From: Adlercreutzia shanghongiae
GTDB lineage: Bacteria > Actinomycetota > Coriobacteriia > Coriobacteriales > Eggerthellaceae
Reading direction: 5' to 3'
DNA length: 64,000 nucleotides
NCBI RefSeq assembly: GCF_035830635.1
Contig: NZ_JAYMFI010000003.1
Location: 248,001-312,000 of the forward strand
Shown piece after piece: positions 63,741-64,000 of this stretch. A model generated the notes under the pieces. That model was not told where the DNA came from. It saw nothing but the letters and a program-made list of their open reading frames with translations, and made no database searches. The translations under genes and the position numbers were made by a program. How positions within the stretch are numbered: the first letter of the stretch is position 1; each line of letters begins with the position of its first letter.

Positions 63741-64000
63741 ATGATCATCAACAACGCCATTCTGCACGTGTTCGATTTCGTGTCTTGCGTGAACGTGTTC
63801 GCCCAAGCGCCGATGGATTTCGCGAACAAGACGGCCAAGCGCTACGTCACATCTCAGGCCAAGCGCGCGCTGAGCAACCTGGATAGCAAGCGCGGCACCT
63901 TCGCGGCCAACAGCCTGTTTGCCGAGGAGCTGCGCGCCTACTTCCGCGGCGAGCGCGATTTCGTGGGGTTGTCCCAGCAAATTGGCGAGTTTGTTGTGGG
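63741..64000 (+). CDS. Nucleoid-associated protein, NdpA family (partial, cut by window end)
   Basis: The first 86 residues of a protein beginning MIINNAILHVFDF and matching the start of the NdpA/YejK 37-kDa nucleoid family (I-NNAILH, SLFAEELRAYF). Family members are about 330-350 residues, so most of the gene lies beyond the window. Confidence 0.75.
   Translation, partial: MIINNAILHVFDFVSCVNVFAQAPMDFANKTAKRYVTSQAKRALSNLDSKRGTFAANSLFAEELRAYFRGERDFVGLSQQIGEFVV

Overview
The window looks like a chromosomal segment of a high-GC actinobacterium of the class Coriobacteriia, most likely the family Eggerthellaceae; I cannot fix the genus. The evidence is an actinobacterial Ser/Thr-kinase, PP2C, FHA and cell-wall operon, several Tat-exported flavoprotein and molybdopterin reductases each beside a multi-TM LuxR-type regulator, menaquinone genes, indolepyruvate:ferredoxin oxidoreductase, and many leaderless or extended -10 promoters.

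Layout. 1-7799 (minus strand): FHA, FHA, PP2C phosphatase, a natural SEDS/class-B PBP fusion, and a PASTA kinase. 8023-12774: UbiB-like kinase, universal stress protein, a 103-bp tandem hairpin array, a TPM-domain membrane protein and PspA. 12880-16893 (accessory): an HTH/zeta-type toxin pair with an operator palindrome, then two copies of a roughly 355-bp cassette that looks like a type I toxin-antitoxin locus, bracketing a low-GC orphan membrane protein with an elaborate structured leader; the block ends at tRNA-Leu(CAG). 17377-23635: purE, iorA (interrupted in frame by a palindromic element), iorB, a Phd/ParE-type TA pair and paaK. 23676-29243: a phosphorelay set (REC-HD-GYP-GGDEF, HPt, hybrid histidine kinase). 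29248-34561: transglutaminase-like lipoprotein and a type IV pilus/type II secretion-like operon ending in PilT. 34604-38180: menB and a menE-menC fusion. 38281-39704: a PurF-like protein lacking the N-terminal cysteine.

39705-53437 is a mosaic. The 3' end of the PurF-like gene is present three times (39372-39704 in the gene, 44217-44549, 46625-46723) and each copy is followed by a different cargo: (A) LuxR regulator, Tat flavoprotein reductase and hexahaem cytochrome; (B) an AlbA_2/ATPase-type regulator flanked by CTCTCGA/TCGAGAG operator arrays; (C) LuxR regulator, molybdopterin oxidoreductase, FeS subunit, TorD chaperone and membrane proteins. A truncated second copy of the cargo-C regulator's promoter and first codons is joined to the second purF tail. 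This serial accretion behind one gene end is the most unusual structure in the window.

53454-64000: EamA transporter, initiator tRNA, RhuM-family gene followed by decayed gene remnants (including a Fic C-terminus), a third LuxR/Tat-flavoprotein pair, a HerA/DUF853 ATPase, a GH25 muramidase-like lipoprotein, a long hairpin element and the start of an NdpA-type nucleoid protein. No rRNA, CRISPR array or intact transposase was seen.
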